Program-made: the position numbers and the translations under genes
In this document: positions 1 to 13,018 of the stretch, piece after piece
Layout of the letters: the number at the start of each line of letters is the position of its first letter
Numbering within the stretch: the first letter of the stretch is position 1
Notes under the pieces: generated by a model
Told to the model about the DNA's origin: nothing
What the model saw: the letters and a program-made list of their open reading frames with translations, nothing else
Database searches by the model: none
Assembly (NCBI GenBank): GCA_035048485.1
Contig: CM068586.1
Coordinates: 52,194,167-52,258,166, forward strand
DNA from: Pteria penguin
Taxonomy: Eukaryota > Mollusca > Bivalvia > Pterioida > Pteriidae
Length of the DNA stretch: 64,000 bases
Direction of reading: 5' to 3'

Positions 1-3000
1 TGCTGCTGGTTTGGGTATAGAACCACCAATCTTGGCTGCCAGTTCAGCTGCAAACCCTCCTGGACCTGCAGGTTTCTAAACCAAACAAATAAAAGGAGAC
101 AGTCATTGGTTATTTTACCTGTCATAGAAAGGAACTTTAAGGAAGATACCAGAAAATAAATTCAATCAAATACAACTGACCTATTCTCTGAAATCATTAA
201 ACTTTGATTTGATTTTCAGAGGAAGGTTTCTCCAGGAGCTGCAGTATGTAAATCAGACAAATGTTACATGTTATGTGCGACCTGAATTTTTAACTTTTCA
301 TTCAGTATGACAAATTCTAAGTCAAGAGGAAAATAACAAAATTCAATTCACTTACAGGTGCAGGCTTTTCCTCCTCCTCTTCTTCCTCTTCATCATTGTC
401 CTCTTCCTCTTCCTCAGAGTCCTCTTCTGACTCGCTGCCTTTCTTTTTTGTATCTCCAAACAAATCTCCCTCATCACTATCACTCTACCCAAACATATTT
501 ATACATAGATAATAAATATATATTCATAATACAACTTGTAAAAGTACATGTAAGTTTCATGAAATTATTTTGGATGGTAGCAGAAAAAGCAATTTTAACA
601 ACTGATGTTGACTTTAATTCCAAGTGTCACATTAAATTTTCACTATAAGTTTCATCTCAAATTGAAGTAAGATAGCAAAATAAGCACACTGAGTATTGCT
701 GAAGCAATACATGTCCCCCACTGGTTTACATAATGGTGAAATCCCTGAAATTTATGAAGTCAAAGGGCCAAATATCTTCCAAATACAAGTTAACCATGAC
801 CAAACTCAAACTTGATCTGTAACTCATTGATACAATGCTACATACCAAATTTCAAGTCAATCACTTCAATGGTTGCAAAAAAAGTCCAGAAAACCAAAGT
901 GTCTCGGACAGATGGACAGACAGACAGACTGAGACAGACAGAATGGAAACCAGTAGTGGATTTACCGAAGGGGGGACTAAAAAACTTCCCATGACAGACA
1001 AATGAATGGACAGAGGAAACCTGGGGCCTCATCCCATTTGACCTAGACTAAATACTTTTACTTCTAATCTAAACAACTGTAGAACAAACAAATCTACAGT
1101 CTTGTCAAATTTTTATCTTAAAGATAACCATTTGCATGACAGAATTATATTATATTATTATTATTATATTATATTTCCTAGAACATCTTTATCTTTAATA
1201 GGCACATACCTCTGACTGTATGACTTTCTTATCCTTCTTTGGAGGTGCTTTTTCTGTCTCTGATTCATCAGAATCTGAATACTGTAAGAAATTATAAGAA
1301 TAAAACAGAGGTCAACAAGCTGTGTTTGTGAAACACTAATGCCCAGAAATTTCTTGATTCAACTATCAAAAGTCAAAAATACAGTATCGAAAGTTGGATC
1401 ATAAAAGCATCCTGAACACAATTCTGTAAATGAAAGATTTTTGTCTATCTTTTTATCAAATATGTCTTAAATTTCACAAGACATATACAGTGTAAGACAC
1501 ATTTGAAATGTTCATTTTTCCAGTTTTGTTGGATTAATAGACATCAGTAAAATAGCGATGACCAGTGCTTGTTTCAATACCTGTTCCATATTCCTGTCAA
1601 ACTACAGTTATATCTGTTTTAAGTAACCACCAATGGGACAGAGGAAAGTGGCCACTTAAGGTAGGCTGCTTTTGTGTAGACAAGTAGTAGTATGGAACAC
1701 AACAGTGGTTGTTAAAGACAGGCTATTGCTAATTACAGGTGGTTTTAACGGCATGTTCGACTGTATTTCTGATTGATTTGTAGCTGGCAGCATGAATAGT
1801 TTGGAAATATACACATTACTGGCACTTTGCTTTCATTCCTGCTACTAGCTGCCATATTTTGTTACATTACTGGCACTTTGCTTTTGTCCCTACTACTAGC
1901 TGCCATATTTTGTTACATTACTGGCACTTTGCTTTTGTCCCTACTACTAGCTGCCATATTTTGTTACATTACTGGCACTTTCCTCTCATTCCTACTACTA
2001 GCTGCCATGTTTGTTTATTCTACCTTCTTATTACAGAACCAAGGTCATATACATGTAGATCCCAATCAAGACACTGAACTGTGATCTGTTGTTGGGCATA
2101 TCACAGAAGGCACCATCAGAGATATTTTTCAGGGTATACCATGTCACGTTTATCATAGCACCCCTACTTATTTCGCATATCACAATACATGTATATAATA
2201 GTTTTCAACAATTCAAAAACAGATTATGCAATCAATGGTAATCAGCTTGTTTCTCTTAAATGGTTGGTTTACTGATGCTACCTTACAAGCAGCAAAGTAT
2301 TCTTACCTCGTCTGATGACTCATCACTGTCTGACAGAGGTTTCTTCTTGACCTCCTCCTCATCCTCACTCTCACTTATACTGCCAACATCTGTCTCCTCC
2401 CCACCTAAATCAAAATATACCAGTACATAAACATAATTTCATCTTTTCACAATAAAAAACTATCTACCTCCTGGGAAGGTATTTTACACAGAATAATCTT
2501 GGTTTCAACCAGTTCTATAAAAACCAATGTAAAATCAAGGGAGGTAAATGATGTTTCCATGGTAACTGTAAGATGCCACAATGGTTTTAATGTCAGATAT
2601 CTACCCAAATAACAAAAATTATCAATATTGCTGGTGTAATAAAACTTGAACCACTAGAAAAGCAGGACTACTAAAGTCCCACGATGCCAGCATTGGAATA
2701 CTTAATCTATGTTTTGGTTGATAGTTGTTTATGATAAAGATTTAGTCTGATATCCCAAAGGATGTGTGGAAAAAATGAGGAAAATTTATATGTTTACAGG
2801 CAGACAGACTGATGAGAATTGGATTCCAGTATGCCTTAACATTTGAGATGCAGGGATACATGTATAAATACTATGTATATACCAGGTATTTGTAGCTGAC
2901 ACTTCTCTAAAGAGAAAAAAAAATTGTTAGACACGCCAAAACTAGATGATTATAGAATTCTAAATTTTTACAGCACATGTACATATGGTAAAGACATTTA

Positions 3001-6000
3001 AAACATATCTGACATGACAAATGGACAGACAGACAGACAATGAACAAAGAGCTCTTTATGTATCACTTGTATCACAAATGATATAAAAATTGTTACATAT
3101 CCCGATTTTTCGTAAAATGTAGGTAAACCTGTGTTGGATACTGTTAGGAATGAAACAGTACAATACCAAATAGGTATTCTTAAATTATCTAATTTTCTTA
3201 CTGATACAATACTTTAGCAGTAAAACTTTTTAAAACCAATGTGTTTAGTAAAACTAATTCCAAGCAGTGGAATGTTTGACTATAATGTCAAACATGTTAT
3301 GGTTAGTTTTCTTATTTGTGTGAAACACCTGCCAGTTACATCACTTACCATGCATTTACTCTGTGATTTTCCCATTGGTAAATCTGATCTTTATTGACAT
3401 ATAGATATCAAAAAAGTATCATGTAGGATACCAGCTTAAATTTAAATGAGTGCAGACAGGTAATTTTAGAAATGGTATTCATAACAAGTCAAGGACCAGT
3501 TCCCGGTGAAGACCAGTTACCGGCTACTACGATATTAGGAGTTTTCAAAGCGAGAATTTTCGAAATTTTCGTATGTAACTGTAAATGCCCTATGCATGGT
3601 AGACAATCACATGAAAAAATTTTGTAAATTCATGTTCCAAGAGCAGAAACAACAAATTACTCAGAAACTGGTCTTAGTCGGAATTGGTCCTCAACCACTA
3701 TAGTATCACAATCACTTATTGGTGTCCAACCCCTACGTTAAAAAGATTCAAATTTTATATTTTATTATTCAAAAGATACGCAGACTCTGATATCTATCAG
3801 ACAATACTATCAATATATTAACATTATACTCATAAATTAGAGACAGGATATTTGGACCTGCATACGTTACATGTCACAGACGACACACTTAAGTAATAAT
3901 AAAAAAATGGAAACAACCCTTTTTCCTACCTGACTCTTCCTCTCTCAGTCCCACTGTGTCGTCCTCCATAAACTTAGGGGTACCAATCATCAATGGTAGA
4001 GGTCTGGCTATATACGGATCCTGTAAACAGAGGTCAATAAAGGTCAATCAAAGTAGAATAAACCATATATCATAACAATGACATATCATGTCCTGTCAGT
4101 AAATAAATACAGTCCTATTAAAATGGATGGTATACATGTCCATGATTCACATTCTGACTTTACTGGCAATTTTATTCATTTTTTGACAAGTACTGACAAC
4201 ATTATGAAAAAGTATTGTAAAGTTTACTTTACAACAGCTATAATCTGTACTCACAATCTATCCATAACCCTGCAGTACAATGTCTTTTTATTAAGTGGTA
4301 AAGAGAATTTACAGCTCAGTTTATACCACCTATTGTTTCATGGCACTATGATCAAAGTGATTTATGAATACATGACCAAATATTCCATATTCACAGTATG
4401 ATTATTTTTAGTAAGTATTTGTTCATCAAACCATACTGCATGAGCCTGGCTCAGGTAACATAAATTGCATCCAACCTTACTTCATGCATTTGGCTCAGGT
4501 AAAATCAAAATAAAACAATGTATCCTGCATGCACTTACACAGAATGAACTTTTTACTAGTACTGTGGTTCAATCTTTACATCCATTTGATAATTAAGTTT
4601 TTTGCTGAAAAAAACAGCAAAAATTGATTTGGCTTAATCACAAAAATCATCAACCTTTTAAATCCTATGAAAGGGCAAAAAATACAAATTTCAAAAATAC
4701 ATATACAATGTACATATACCTTAGCTTCGAGGAGAGGATCGACCCTGTAAGCAATATCATCATCCTCAGAGTCGGAGTCAACGACGTGAGAATCTAATTG
4801 TTCAAATGCCTTATCTATGACATCAATGCCCAAAGTCAAGGCCTCTTTCACTCTAGGAATCAGCTCAGATTCCCTTTCTTCTCGTGTTTTCTCCTGAAAT
4901 ATGTTAAAATGTTGGATATATGGACTCCTTCACCATTAACTTGGAGAAGTAATGCATGCCTGGAAATTTGCAATTAATTTCATATTTCTATTACAAGAAA
5001 CCAATATATGTCAATCAGGTAATGATACCAATTTTTTTTTGGAATTAATAACACAGTACAAGTATCATGAAAAATAAAAGTTTGATAAGGAAATTAATAT
5101 GGCCAAGAGCGATAACATTATAAGAGAAACACATTTTGAAATGCAGCATCTCTTAGAAACGAGGACAAATTTCTTTCATACTTGGTTTTTAAATTCCTAG
5201 CGTATCAGCTGAAATAATTTTGATTTTTCATTTTCATTCAAATTTGAAGTTTTGTCATATTCTGGCCCTGAGAATTCTATTTCATGCCTTATTCATATTG
5301 AAATTTTACTAAAGTTTATTAGATAATAATTCCAATGTATCAAGTAATGTTATTTTCAGTTATGAACTAGTTGTTTCTATTATCCAGACAAGATTCCATG
5401 CCTTTGAAATATCAAATTATTGCAATTTTTTCAGATGCAGACATGGTTATGATAACAGTTGGTTTAAAATTTTTCACTGACAAATGAAGCAGACCATAAG
5501 ATGACTTTAAAAACTACCATATGAATATATCATATCATTACATCATTACTTTATTATAAAACTACATCTTCATACCAACTATAACTATTATTATATTTGA
5601 TTGGTTGATTGGTGTTTTACGTTGCTTTCAACAATATTTCAGTTATATCGTGACATGGAAGCAGGAGGTTACCAACCTCTTAAACATAGTGGCACAACCC
5701 GGGAATCGAACCGGGATCATCAGCGCCGCAAGCCAAGTGCTTAACCACTACACCACGCCTGCCCCACTATTATGATATCATAAATATGAGACTACATTAT
5801 AATAATATAATATCATTATAACATCATATTATTATAACATTACAACATTTTCATAATATTGTATAACTATTATCATATCATTAGGACAGTACATCATAAT
5901 GATATCATATCATTATAACATTATTACGACATTATATAATAATGATCCTTCCCTACCTTTTCCTCTCCCTGATCTCCTGACTTAGCTGCCTCATCCTGAT

Positions 6001-9000
6001 TCACATCTTCATCATAAACTCTCTGAAAAAAAAAAAAAGATATACTAAAATATAATATACCATATAATAAAATATTATAACATAATACAATATATGGTAT
6101 GCTTCACCCCTTTAATCACATTATAAATTCTAGATATAATCAATTTAACATACTGTTTTTGAATATTCCATAATATCTCCAATTAGATATAACATATAAG
6201 ATATAGTATCTGATCTGTAATACACAATGAAATATAAATGCAATATTCTAAGTAGTTTATACATACGTTTTCCACAAACTGTGTATTGGCCAGCATAATG
6301 AAATCATTGAAGACGTTGTTCATTCTTACACTGGTCAACTACAATTAGATCCTCAAATTAATCATTTTCTAGTTTACTGGCTATTGGTCAAAGTTTGGAT
6401 AATCTACTCATTGATACATAAAAATAAAATAAAAATTAAAGATGTCTTTTTCTTCATTTTCATAAGGCCTTCAAAAAATACCTGAACGTATGGCAGTACG
6501 CCTGTTTTCCTTTTTTCATCAAAAAGTTTAAAAAGAGCTATTGTATGAGTAATCAAACTCATCAGTGTACTACCTATTTGATGAGAAAGTAAAATCCAAG
6601 AACCTGTGTCACGGTAGACGTAGCACGTAAAAAATCCCTTGCTGCTTTGGGTGCATTTGTTGCATAGATCTAAATTTCTATCTCATCAAAATATATGGTA
6701 AGTGAAATAATCTTATAGTAACATAAAACAACAATCAAACCAAACATACATCCTTACTTATCCCATAACAAGCACTCCTAAAGTTAGCTCTTTATACCTT
6801 ACTTATCCCATAAAACACTCCTAAAATTGGCTCTTAATATCTGACTTATCCTGTAACAAGCACTCCTAAATTTGGCTCTTATTACCTGACTTATCTTATA
6901 ATAAACACTCCTAAAGTTGGCTCTTAATACCTTACTTATCCCCTAACAAGCATTCTTAAAGTTAGCTTTTAAAACCTTACTTATCTCATAACAAGCACTC
7001 CTAAATTTGGCTCTTAATACCTTACTTATCCCCTAAAAAGCACTCCTAAAGTTGGCTCTTAATACCTTACTTGTCTCGTAACAAACACTCCTAAAGTTAG
7101 CTTTTAATACCTTACTTGTCTCGTAACAAACACTCCTAAAGTTAGCACTTGATACCTTGCTTATCCCGTTACAAGCACTCCTAAAGTAAGCTCTTAATAC
7201 CTTATTTATCCCATAAAAAGCACTCCTAAATTTGTTCTTAATACCTTAGATTCATGCATTAATCCATCAACCTCCTTTTCAATCTCATGAACTTTGGATA
7301 TCATTTTCTGTGAAAAGTCTTGCAGATAAAGTAGAAGCTGTAAGAAAAGAAGGACATGTATTGTAAAGTGCATTATCTCAAAGTAATAGGTCTGCAGGGT
7401 TATCAAAATGTGCCAGTATCCAGGTACTTTTACCCAGATAATTGGTCTATCTTATCAGGTGTACCTTCCATTACCTGCACTGTCCTGACTGATTCTGATC
7501 TCATAAAGGAAGATAATGTGCTCTAATTTCTCCAGAAGTTTTTACATCAAATTAAATTTACATTGTACTGGCATTACCCATAAAATTACTGTAAAATTTA
7601 CTCCAACATGTGAAACTAAACATATTCCTAATTCTAGATTTTAAACATGATAAAACCCAGCAATATATTCTACACATTTCTCTTCCAGAATCAACTGGAT
7701 TGCCAGGAGCAATCCAGGTAATGGAAGGCATGCTAGGACATAGAATTGGGAAACTTCTCATTTAAACAAATATTGGCTTCAACCAGGGTTTGACCCAGGA
7801 TCACTTACACTGCAAACCAATGACTTAACTACAGTACAGTCCATGTGTTCAGGAATTTTTCCACCCACCACAGTTGGCAACTTCTTGGTGTAAATTTAAA
7901 ATTCACACAGTACACAGTGTTTTTATCACAGGTGTGAACTAGTGCAGGTAAATTTACACCTGGATTCCCACTTGTGATTTCAGGTGGAATTTTCATTGTG
8001 CTTTGTGCAATTTATCCAAAACACCTGGACTGTACTGTACATTACCTAGCCAGCTGCTTCAAGAACTATATATATCTGAAGTAGTTTTGTTCACTTCATA
8101 AAGCAGTGTTTGGAGGCAGTGCATCCACAGAGTGTTGGTTCATAGAAATGCATAAAAGGAGTCCCTTAGTAATTAATAGGCCATTTCCAAGTTTAGTTTC
8201 TTTTACTATAAAATCTTAAGATTTAAATGGAATTGTTTGACCATACATGATCTGAACAAAATTCCTTAAGATTAGTTAATTAAAGCAAGAGAATTACAAG
8301 AGAACAAGCCAAAGGGAAAACTATGATATCTACTCCATACTTAAAAAACAAATCTGCACTTCGATATGTAATAAATGAAATTCAATACTTAAAATGTAAA
8401 TATTTGTCTGTTTTTTATGGTAATATTTAAGAATTTCAAAGCGCAAATGAAAGCTTGGAATTAGTCTATTCCACAGACTGAGACAATGTAAACAAAGAAG
8501 TCATGAGCTCAAATAACAAAATTTTGTAATTTGTCCTGGAACCTCGAGTAAGAGCAGAGTGTTGAATTCAGGGGATGTAGAAAGGGACAAAAACTCTCCG
8601 ACTCTTTTTTTTTTTTTAACAATTTTCAAGGATAATTGGTAAAATATGCCCTTTGACTTAATAGGGATTGCTGACTCAGCTGTTGTTGTAATGGACAAAA
8701 GTTAAACATGGCCCTTAACTTCATGCAGTAAAATTTATCTACATATTCTTACCCTGGAATCACCAGCAAGGGACCAATTATTGGCCCCTTGTCTCATTTC
8801 ACTTATGGTCCATGGCTTCTCCCATTCTCGTGCTCCATCTGCTGCTGGAGTCTGAAAGAAATATGTACAAATTACAGCATTACCGCCCTTGTCATCTAAT
8901 GAAATAAGTACCATTCTGTTTGTATAATACAGCTCTGATGCTGTGGAATTTTTCTTATGTAACATGTAAATAATGAAATACACAAGTCTCAGAGATGTAA

Positions 9001-12000
9001 ACTACTAAAGGTTAATCTACATCTAAATTCTATTGTTACTTGAATGATTTTCTCCACATGTTTTATACAGTCCACACTAGTAATAATTTACATATTGTTG
9101 ATTTAATATGACATTTCAGTAATCTGACATATTTTCTATATATTAAGTTATTGGTCTAACCAATCCACCCCTTTTGACAATGCCAATCAAAAAACCGTCT
9201 CATCCTCAGAAGGGACTGACTTCGCGGATTATATACGGTTTGTAAATCGGTGTTAGTTCTATACCTCCATAGAAAAATAAATTATTAATGTCATTCTTTA
9301 TAATTTAATTCATTTTTAAAAAGAAACAAAAACTTTGATGAAACTTGCAACATTTATTAAAAAATGAACATTTTGAAATTGGCGTATGGATAACAACATC
9401 ACCAAGATTGCCTTACCAGAGCCAACATTACCTGTCACTACGATGACCGTCATGTTTTTACATCTACAGACATATAGAAATACAACTTTGATAATGCAGT
9501 TAAATAGGCTCTACACGGATAATGCCTCAAAAATTCAATAATAAAGATGTAATACTGATCTATTGGTATTTCCATGATAATTGTCAGATGTTTTGTGCAT
9601 TTGTTAGAAAATTATTTAAACTCGTCAGATGTACTGATAATGCATCACAATACTATCTTGACTTAGCAGGGTCATGTTGACTTACACAGAAATAATGTCT
9701 CAAAGTGTCATCATTAATATCTGATAAGACAACAAAAAGGTCTGGCATAGTGATAAATTTATCTTTCAAAAGGATGACCAAAATATGGCACTTCAAAAAT
9801 CATCCAACTTGAAGGTGAATTATAAATGGTTTCTATCTATGACATCTTGAGGTAAAAGTAGAAAAATATACAGAATTACTCAGTCTACATTTCAAACATG
9901 CAATCACTATAACAGAATAGCATTCAGACTTCCAATTGATGTGGCAAATCAAATGTCAAATTGTAAAATGATATCATTACAAACAAATTTTTGTCCAAAA
10001 TGGCTTGATGTTTTAAGAAAATGGATCAGTGTATTGACTACACTATAGATTTGGGAAATCTCTCACTTTAGGGACAATCACAGAGCAGAGCTAACAGGAT
10101 TCATTGTACTGAATGTGAATTGTGTTAAACTGATTGCTGGGTGGTCACATGTCCCAATGTGTTGCATATTTGTTGGGGGATAATTCTTGGGTTTCATCAT
10201 CGCTTTCAACTAAGAATCTGATATTTTGAAATCATATTTTTTCAAACTGCAGTCATATAAAATTTTAGGAAGAATAGGGGTCAACCCCTGGATCATCTAA
10301 GCGTTTGTGAAATAGTCTCATTCTCAGGGTTTCAACAAAACCCTGACACTGCGCATAAAAGGCACGTAATAATCATTTAATGATTGCATGTTTATTATTG
10401 AAGAAGAAGAAGAATTTTTGTACATTTCCTTAATGAAATTCAGCAGTCATACATGTATTACTCATAAAATAATTCAGCAAAGTTGCATTATACATTATAG
10501 CTAAGCCGCTTATATCTGGGATAATCATCCACGTGATTCTCAAAATGTTTCAGGGATATTTATAACAGTACAGTGGATTCCGTTTAATCTGATAGTCTAT
10601 TTGCGTGAATAAAATATCAGATAAAGCGGGCTATCAGATTAGACGAAATTGCGAAAGTTAATGCTTTATGTTATGTAACATGTTACAGATGTCTACTCAT
10701 ATGAACGTTTGATAGCGGTTGTTTTCATTTAGAGATATACGACTGCTTAAATGGTGTTAAAGTACCTAAAGCCGTCAATCAAACCTACGCGGTGTGAGAT
10801 ATGTCTATTGTCTGTATACTGTCTGCTTCCCGTAGTTAAATGACCAAGGCAATAACAGGAGTAATGTCTACAGAGTGCTATTTAAAAAGAATACAATAGA
10901 AGACTTGCGCTGTGTTTATTTAGCAATGATTTCTGATTAGCAAAGTGTACGGATGATATAATGATCTAACCTTAATTGGTTAATTGATTGTTATGCAGCA
11001 AGTGAAATTACTTGACCGTAATGGCACGGTCATCGGCAGTGTGGTTTACTATCATAAGAATGTTAGATTAATTTAAGAATTGTATTCAGTTGAACTATGT
11101 CTGCTTATAACACTCGATTCATTCATTCTTTCTTTATTATGTCTTCACCAACATGGGCGATACCCGCATACAGTTCGTGTAATTTATGTGGACATGCACG
11201 TTCATTCTAACGTGAAAAAAATTGAAGCGGTCGTTTGGGATGAGGGTTTAACTACTAGTACGGTCGCAATAGTTAAGAAATTTGCGAGTTTATGTGAGTT
11301 TGATCGTAAATGAATTGAATGAGAGAAAAGCGTTGACATCACACGATGAATAAAGACTGGTCATTCCGTGCCGCTTTTGTTGATAATTTATGTAACGCAA
11401 TCTCATTGTGATAGAAATACGGAAAAGCAAATTCAATTGACAACATCAACAATTAAATGACAGGAGATACACAAAAGACGAATCACTAAACATCAAAACA
11501 AAATCATATACACATGCTAAGAAATATTGATTGCGTCTCACGGTCTTGCTGTTTCATTACAAAATTGACATTTTTTTTTTTTTTCTTTTTTCCCTGTGTA
11601 TTATACACTGAGTTAGATGTTCTTATTCGTGATTTTTGAGGTCTTTTTTAGGTGAGTATTATACTCGGGTGCGTATTATATCCGATTCTTCACGGTACAT
11701 CTACTCTCAATTTCAGTCATCAACATATTTCATTAATTACGAAGGACGCTACAGCGATCACTAATTAAACCTGTACAGGTACTTCAATGAGATGTCAATA
11801 GTTGTGTACACAAACAATCAATTATTATTCCTTAGTCGTCGTCGTATTGTCGTAGGTGTTGTTATATGCCTATGTTGTCACGGCTGGGTGGTTTCACAAC
11901 AATATCCGGGCTTAAAATAGGCTAAATTCGGGGTAAAATATTTTTTCAACGGTGAATTTGCTATCAGATAATCCGAAACTTGGACTTTTCACTATCAGAT

Positions 12001-12677
12001 AAAAAAGACAAATTATTACAGAAATACAAAGAAACGGTTTGGTGTTTTAATATCATATCAGATAAAACGAAATATCAGAAAATATGATATCAGATAAAAT
12101 GGAGTCCACTGTATTTGTAAAAAATTACTGAAAAATTGCATTATGGCCTAGGATAAAACCAAAGTCATACCCCCTCATGCATTCGGAATCTCTCCCGCCT
12201 TTACTCATAAAAGAATGCTGTAATATGTAAAACTCAAAACGGATACATACAGTGAAATAGTCCCATTGAATGGGGCTGTTTTGTAGATTTCCAAGACAAC
12301 TGAGAATGTCAAAATATTGATGAGAGGGATACATTGTACTTTGTAGTTACTTTACTAATATGGTCAAGTAACCATTACTTTTATGTAACAAGAAACAATT
12401 TTCAAGTACAAACAATACATAAGACCACTATGTGTGAATCAAATTCATAATGGAAAACTGTTAAAAATGACAACACTCCGTCACATCACACTGACACTGT
12501 CACTGACATATCGCAGCAAAGACAGAAATAATTCGAGGGAATATTTAGAAAACATTAATTCCTGTCATTGACGATTTAAAGACAAACACAGTGCGTAACT
12601 GATACAAAAACAATTGTTATTTTCTAAGAGATTACCGTTGTAACGTGGTCATTTGGGGGAGGACCGTCGTCCGCCAT
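1..12677 (-). CDS. WASHC2: WASH complex subunit 2 (FAM21/WASHC2), 5' part, 11 exons, partial at window edge
   Basis: Exons in coding order: 12677-12636, 8851-8753, 7337-7245, 6338-6267, 6022-5957, 4893-4720, 4020-3930, 2404-2307, 1281-1210, 484-356, 75-1. All introns are GT-AG. Phase is 0 except between exons 7 and 8, where it is 1, and the frame stays open for 337 residues. The start codon lies in a MADDGPPP context. Residues 15-130 hold head-domain signatures recalled from animal FAM21: EWEKPWTISEMR, NNWSLAGDS, LYLQDFSQ, HEIEKEVDGLMHESK and NNVFNDFIMLANTQF. Exon 6 gives AFEQLDSH followed by an acidic SDSEDDD stretch, and exon 7 gives ARPLPLMIGTPKFM. From about residue 213 the protein becomes an acidic Ser/Asp/Glu tail. 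GDLFGD in exon 10 is the first LF-type motif, the class that binds retromer VPS35. Exon 11 (FAAELAAKIGG) resembles the repeated ELAARI motif. Known role: the WASH complex on endosomes, driving Arp2/3 actin assembly and retromer sorting. The remaining tail lies beyond position 1. Confidence 0.93.
690..960. repeat. Dispersed repeat, intron 9 of WASHC2
   Basis: The segment ends in a cagacagacaga-rich block after a stretch reading accaaatttcaagtcaatc. The layout, with a low-complexity CAGACA end, resembles the element at 49363-49630. No TSD was found. A short fragment that begins like the 49.4-kb copy also lies at about 1315-1350. Confidence 0.45.
1490..1770. repeat. Probable old DNA-element fragment
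   Basis: The segment ends in ggcatgttcgactgta and contains gaccacc/ccactt-type subrepeats like those at 41205-41400. Both stretches carry short motifs of the form GACCACCTGTCTT or the reverse. The match is by eye and degenerate. Confidence 0.3.
1813..2016. repeat. 51-bp minisatellite, 4 copies
   Basis: Copies begin at 1813, 1864, 1915 and 1966, each starting acattactggcac and ending near catattttgtt. The two middle copies are nearly identical. Because 51 is a multiple of 3, the array is open in two plus frames and gives spurious hydrophobic ORFs. It lies in intron 8 of WASHC2. Confidence 0.9.
2405..3929. other. WASHC2 intron 7
   Basis: No coding signal is visible. The intron holds a TIR element at 3490-3696 and short cagacagacaga runs at about 2804 and 3029. 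The rest is AT-rich sequence without a recognisable feature. Confidence 0.6.
3490..3696. mobile_element. Short TIR element (MITE-like)
   Basis: The left end AAGGACCAGTTCCCGG and the right end GGAATTGGTCCTCAA form imperfect terminal inverted repeats. Each arm also carries a second internal GACCAGTT/AACTGGTC block. The interior has no ORF. No convincing TSD was identified. Confidence 0.5.
4021..4719. other. WASHC2 intron 6, nothing recognised
   Basis: AT-rich intron. I see no repeat, hairpin or coding exon in it. The small ORFs on either strand lack coding character. Confidence 0.6.
5510..5945. repeat. AT-rich (ATTATAAC/ATATCAT) low-complexity tract interrupted by a SINE
   Basis: Degenerate short repeats such as atcatattattataac and atatcattataacat occupy both flanks of the SINE at 5597-5766. 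The SINE appears to have inserted into an existing low-complexity tract. Confidence 0.65.
5597..5766 (-). mobile_element. tRNA-derived SINE, family 1
   Basis: Read on the minus strand, the head has an A box (TGGTGTAGTGGTTAAG type) and a B box (GGTTCGATTCCC). A body with CTCCTGCTTCCATG follows, then the tail AACGTAAAACACCAATC. This is the same family as the copies at 33, 43, 57, 58 and 62 kb. Confidence 0.85.
6598..6750 (+). mobile_element. SINE family 2, 3' fragment
   Basis: The stretch contains cctgtgtcacggtagacgta, then gcatagatctaaatttc, then gaaataatcttatag and caacaatcaaac. This matches the body and tail of the full copy at 36680-36932, but the tRNA-like head is absent. Confidence 0.6.
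6752..7244. repeat. 45-bp tandem array abutting the exon-3 splice donor of WASHC2
   Basis: There are about 11 units of 45 bp, of the form ccttacttatcccataac plus aagcactcctaaagttagctc. On the minus strand each unit starts AAGGTATTAAG, like the true exon-3 donor (AAG|GTATTAAG at 7245/7244). The first intronic unit runs directly out of the exon. The array therefore looks like tandem duplication of the start of intron 3. Confidence 0.85.
7832..8037. mobile_element. TIR element with TA target duplication
   Basis: The ends are CAGTACAGTCCATGTGTT and its near-perfect inverse AACACCTGGACTGTACTG. They are flanked by TA at 7830-7831 and TA at 8038-8039. At 206 bp with no ORF it is a non-autonomous element. 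TA duplication fits the Tc1/mariner/pogo group. Confidence 0.7.
9316..9453 (-). pseudogene. Small ORF with P-loop-like motif, possible relic
   Basis: A 45-codon minus-strand ORF begins MTVIVVTGNVGSGKAILVM. The TGNVGSGKA stretch resembles a Walker A motif. No continuation of an NTPase is visible on either side. It lies in intron 1 of WASHC2 and could be a transposon or gene relic, or chance. Confidence 0.25.
10571..12111. mobile_element. DNA transposon with TA target duplication and subterminal repeats
   Basis: The left end CAGTGGATTCCGTTTAATCT and the right end AAAATGGAGTCCACTG are inverted. They are flanked by TA at 10569-10570 and 12112-12113. The motif TATCAGATAA or its inverse recurs several times inside both ends, like transposase-binding subterminal repeats. 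The length is 1541 bp. The longest ORF inside (11080-11313) has no recognisable transposase residues, so the copy is probably non-autonomous or decayed. The TA target fits the Tc1/mariner/pogo superfamily. It lies in WASHC2 intron 1. Confidence 0.8.
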
Positions 12678-12950
12678 CGTTAAAAATAGACTTGCAAGTC
12701 ACATGACACATAGTCTTGAAAAGAAAATTACGAACCCGAACAAAGAAGAAATCTTACTTTCACTTTCAGTTAGCTTTTAAGCAAAGGCCAAAGCATGAAA
12801 TGACATAGATCTATAGGTAGATAAAATTTTTTGATATCCACTTAGTCAATATGAATTTAGGCAAAACCCATGGGAAATTACAGCAAATGTTCATATCATA
12901 TAACGATTTTGTTCATAGTGAATTTTTCAAATTAATATGAACAAAATATA

Positions 12951-12980
12951 GGGACCAAGCGGAAGCGCTTAATTGGTCCC
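12951..12980. repeat. Short hairpin
   Basis: GGGACCAA ... TTGGTCCC with a central AAGCG..CGCTT forms a compact inverted repeat, about 270 bp upstream of the WASHC2 start codon. Function unknown. Confidence 0.4.
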
Positions 12981-13018
12981 AGTGGAACAAAACAATATGT
13001 TGTTTCAATTCTTCCTTA

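Noticed and set aside
358..648. Plus-strand 96-codon ORF
   Set aside because: It is the antisense of the acidic exon 10 of WASHC2, whose GAG/GAA codons read as Leu/Pro-rich on the other strand.
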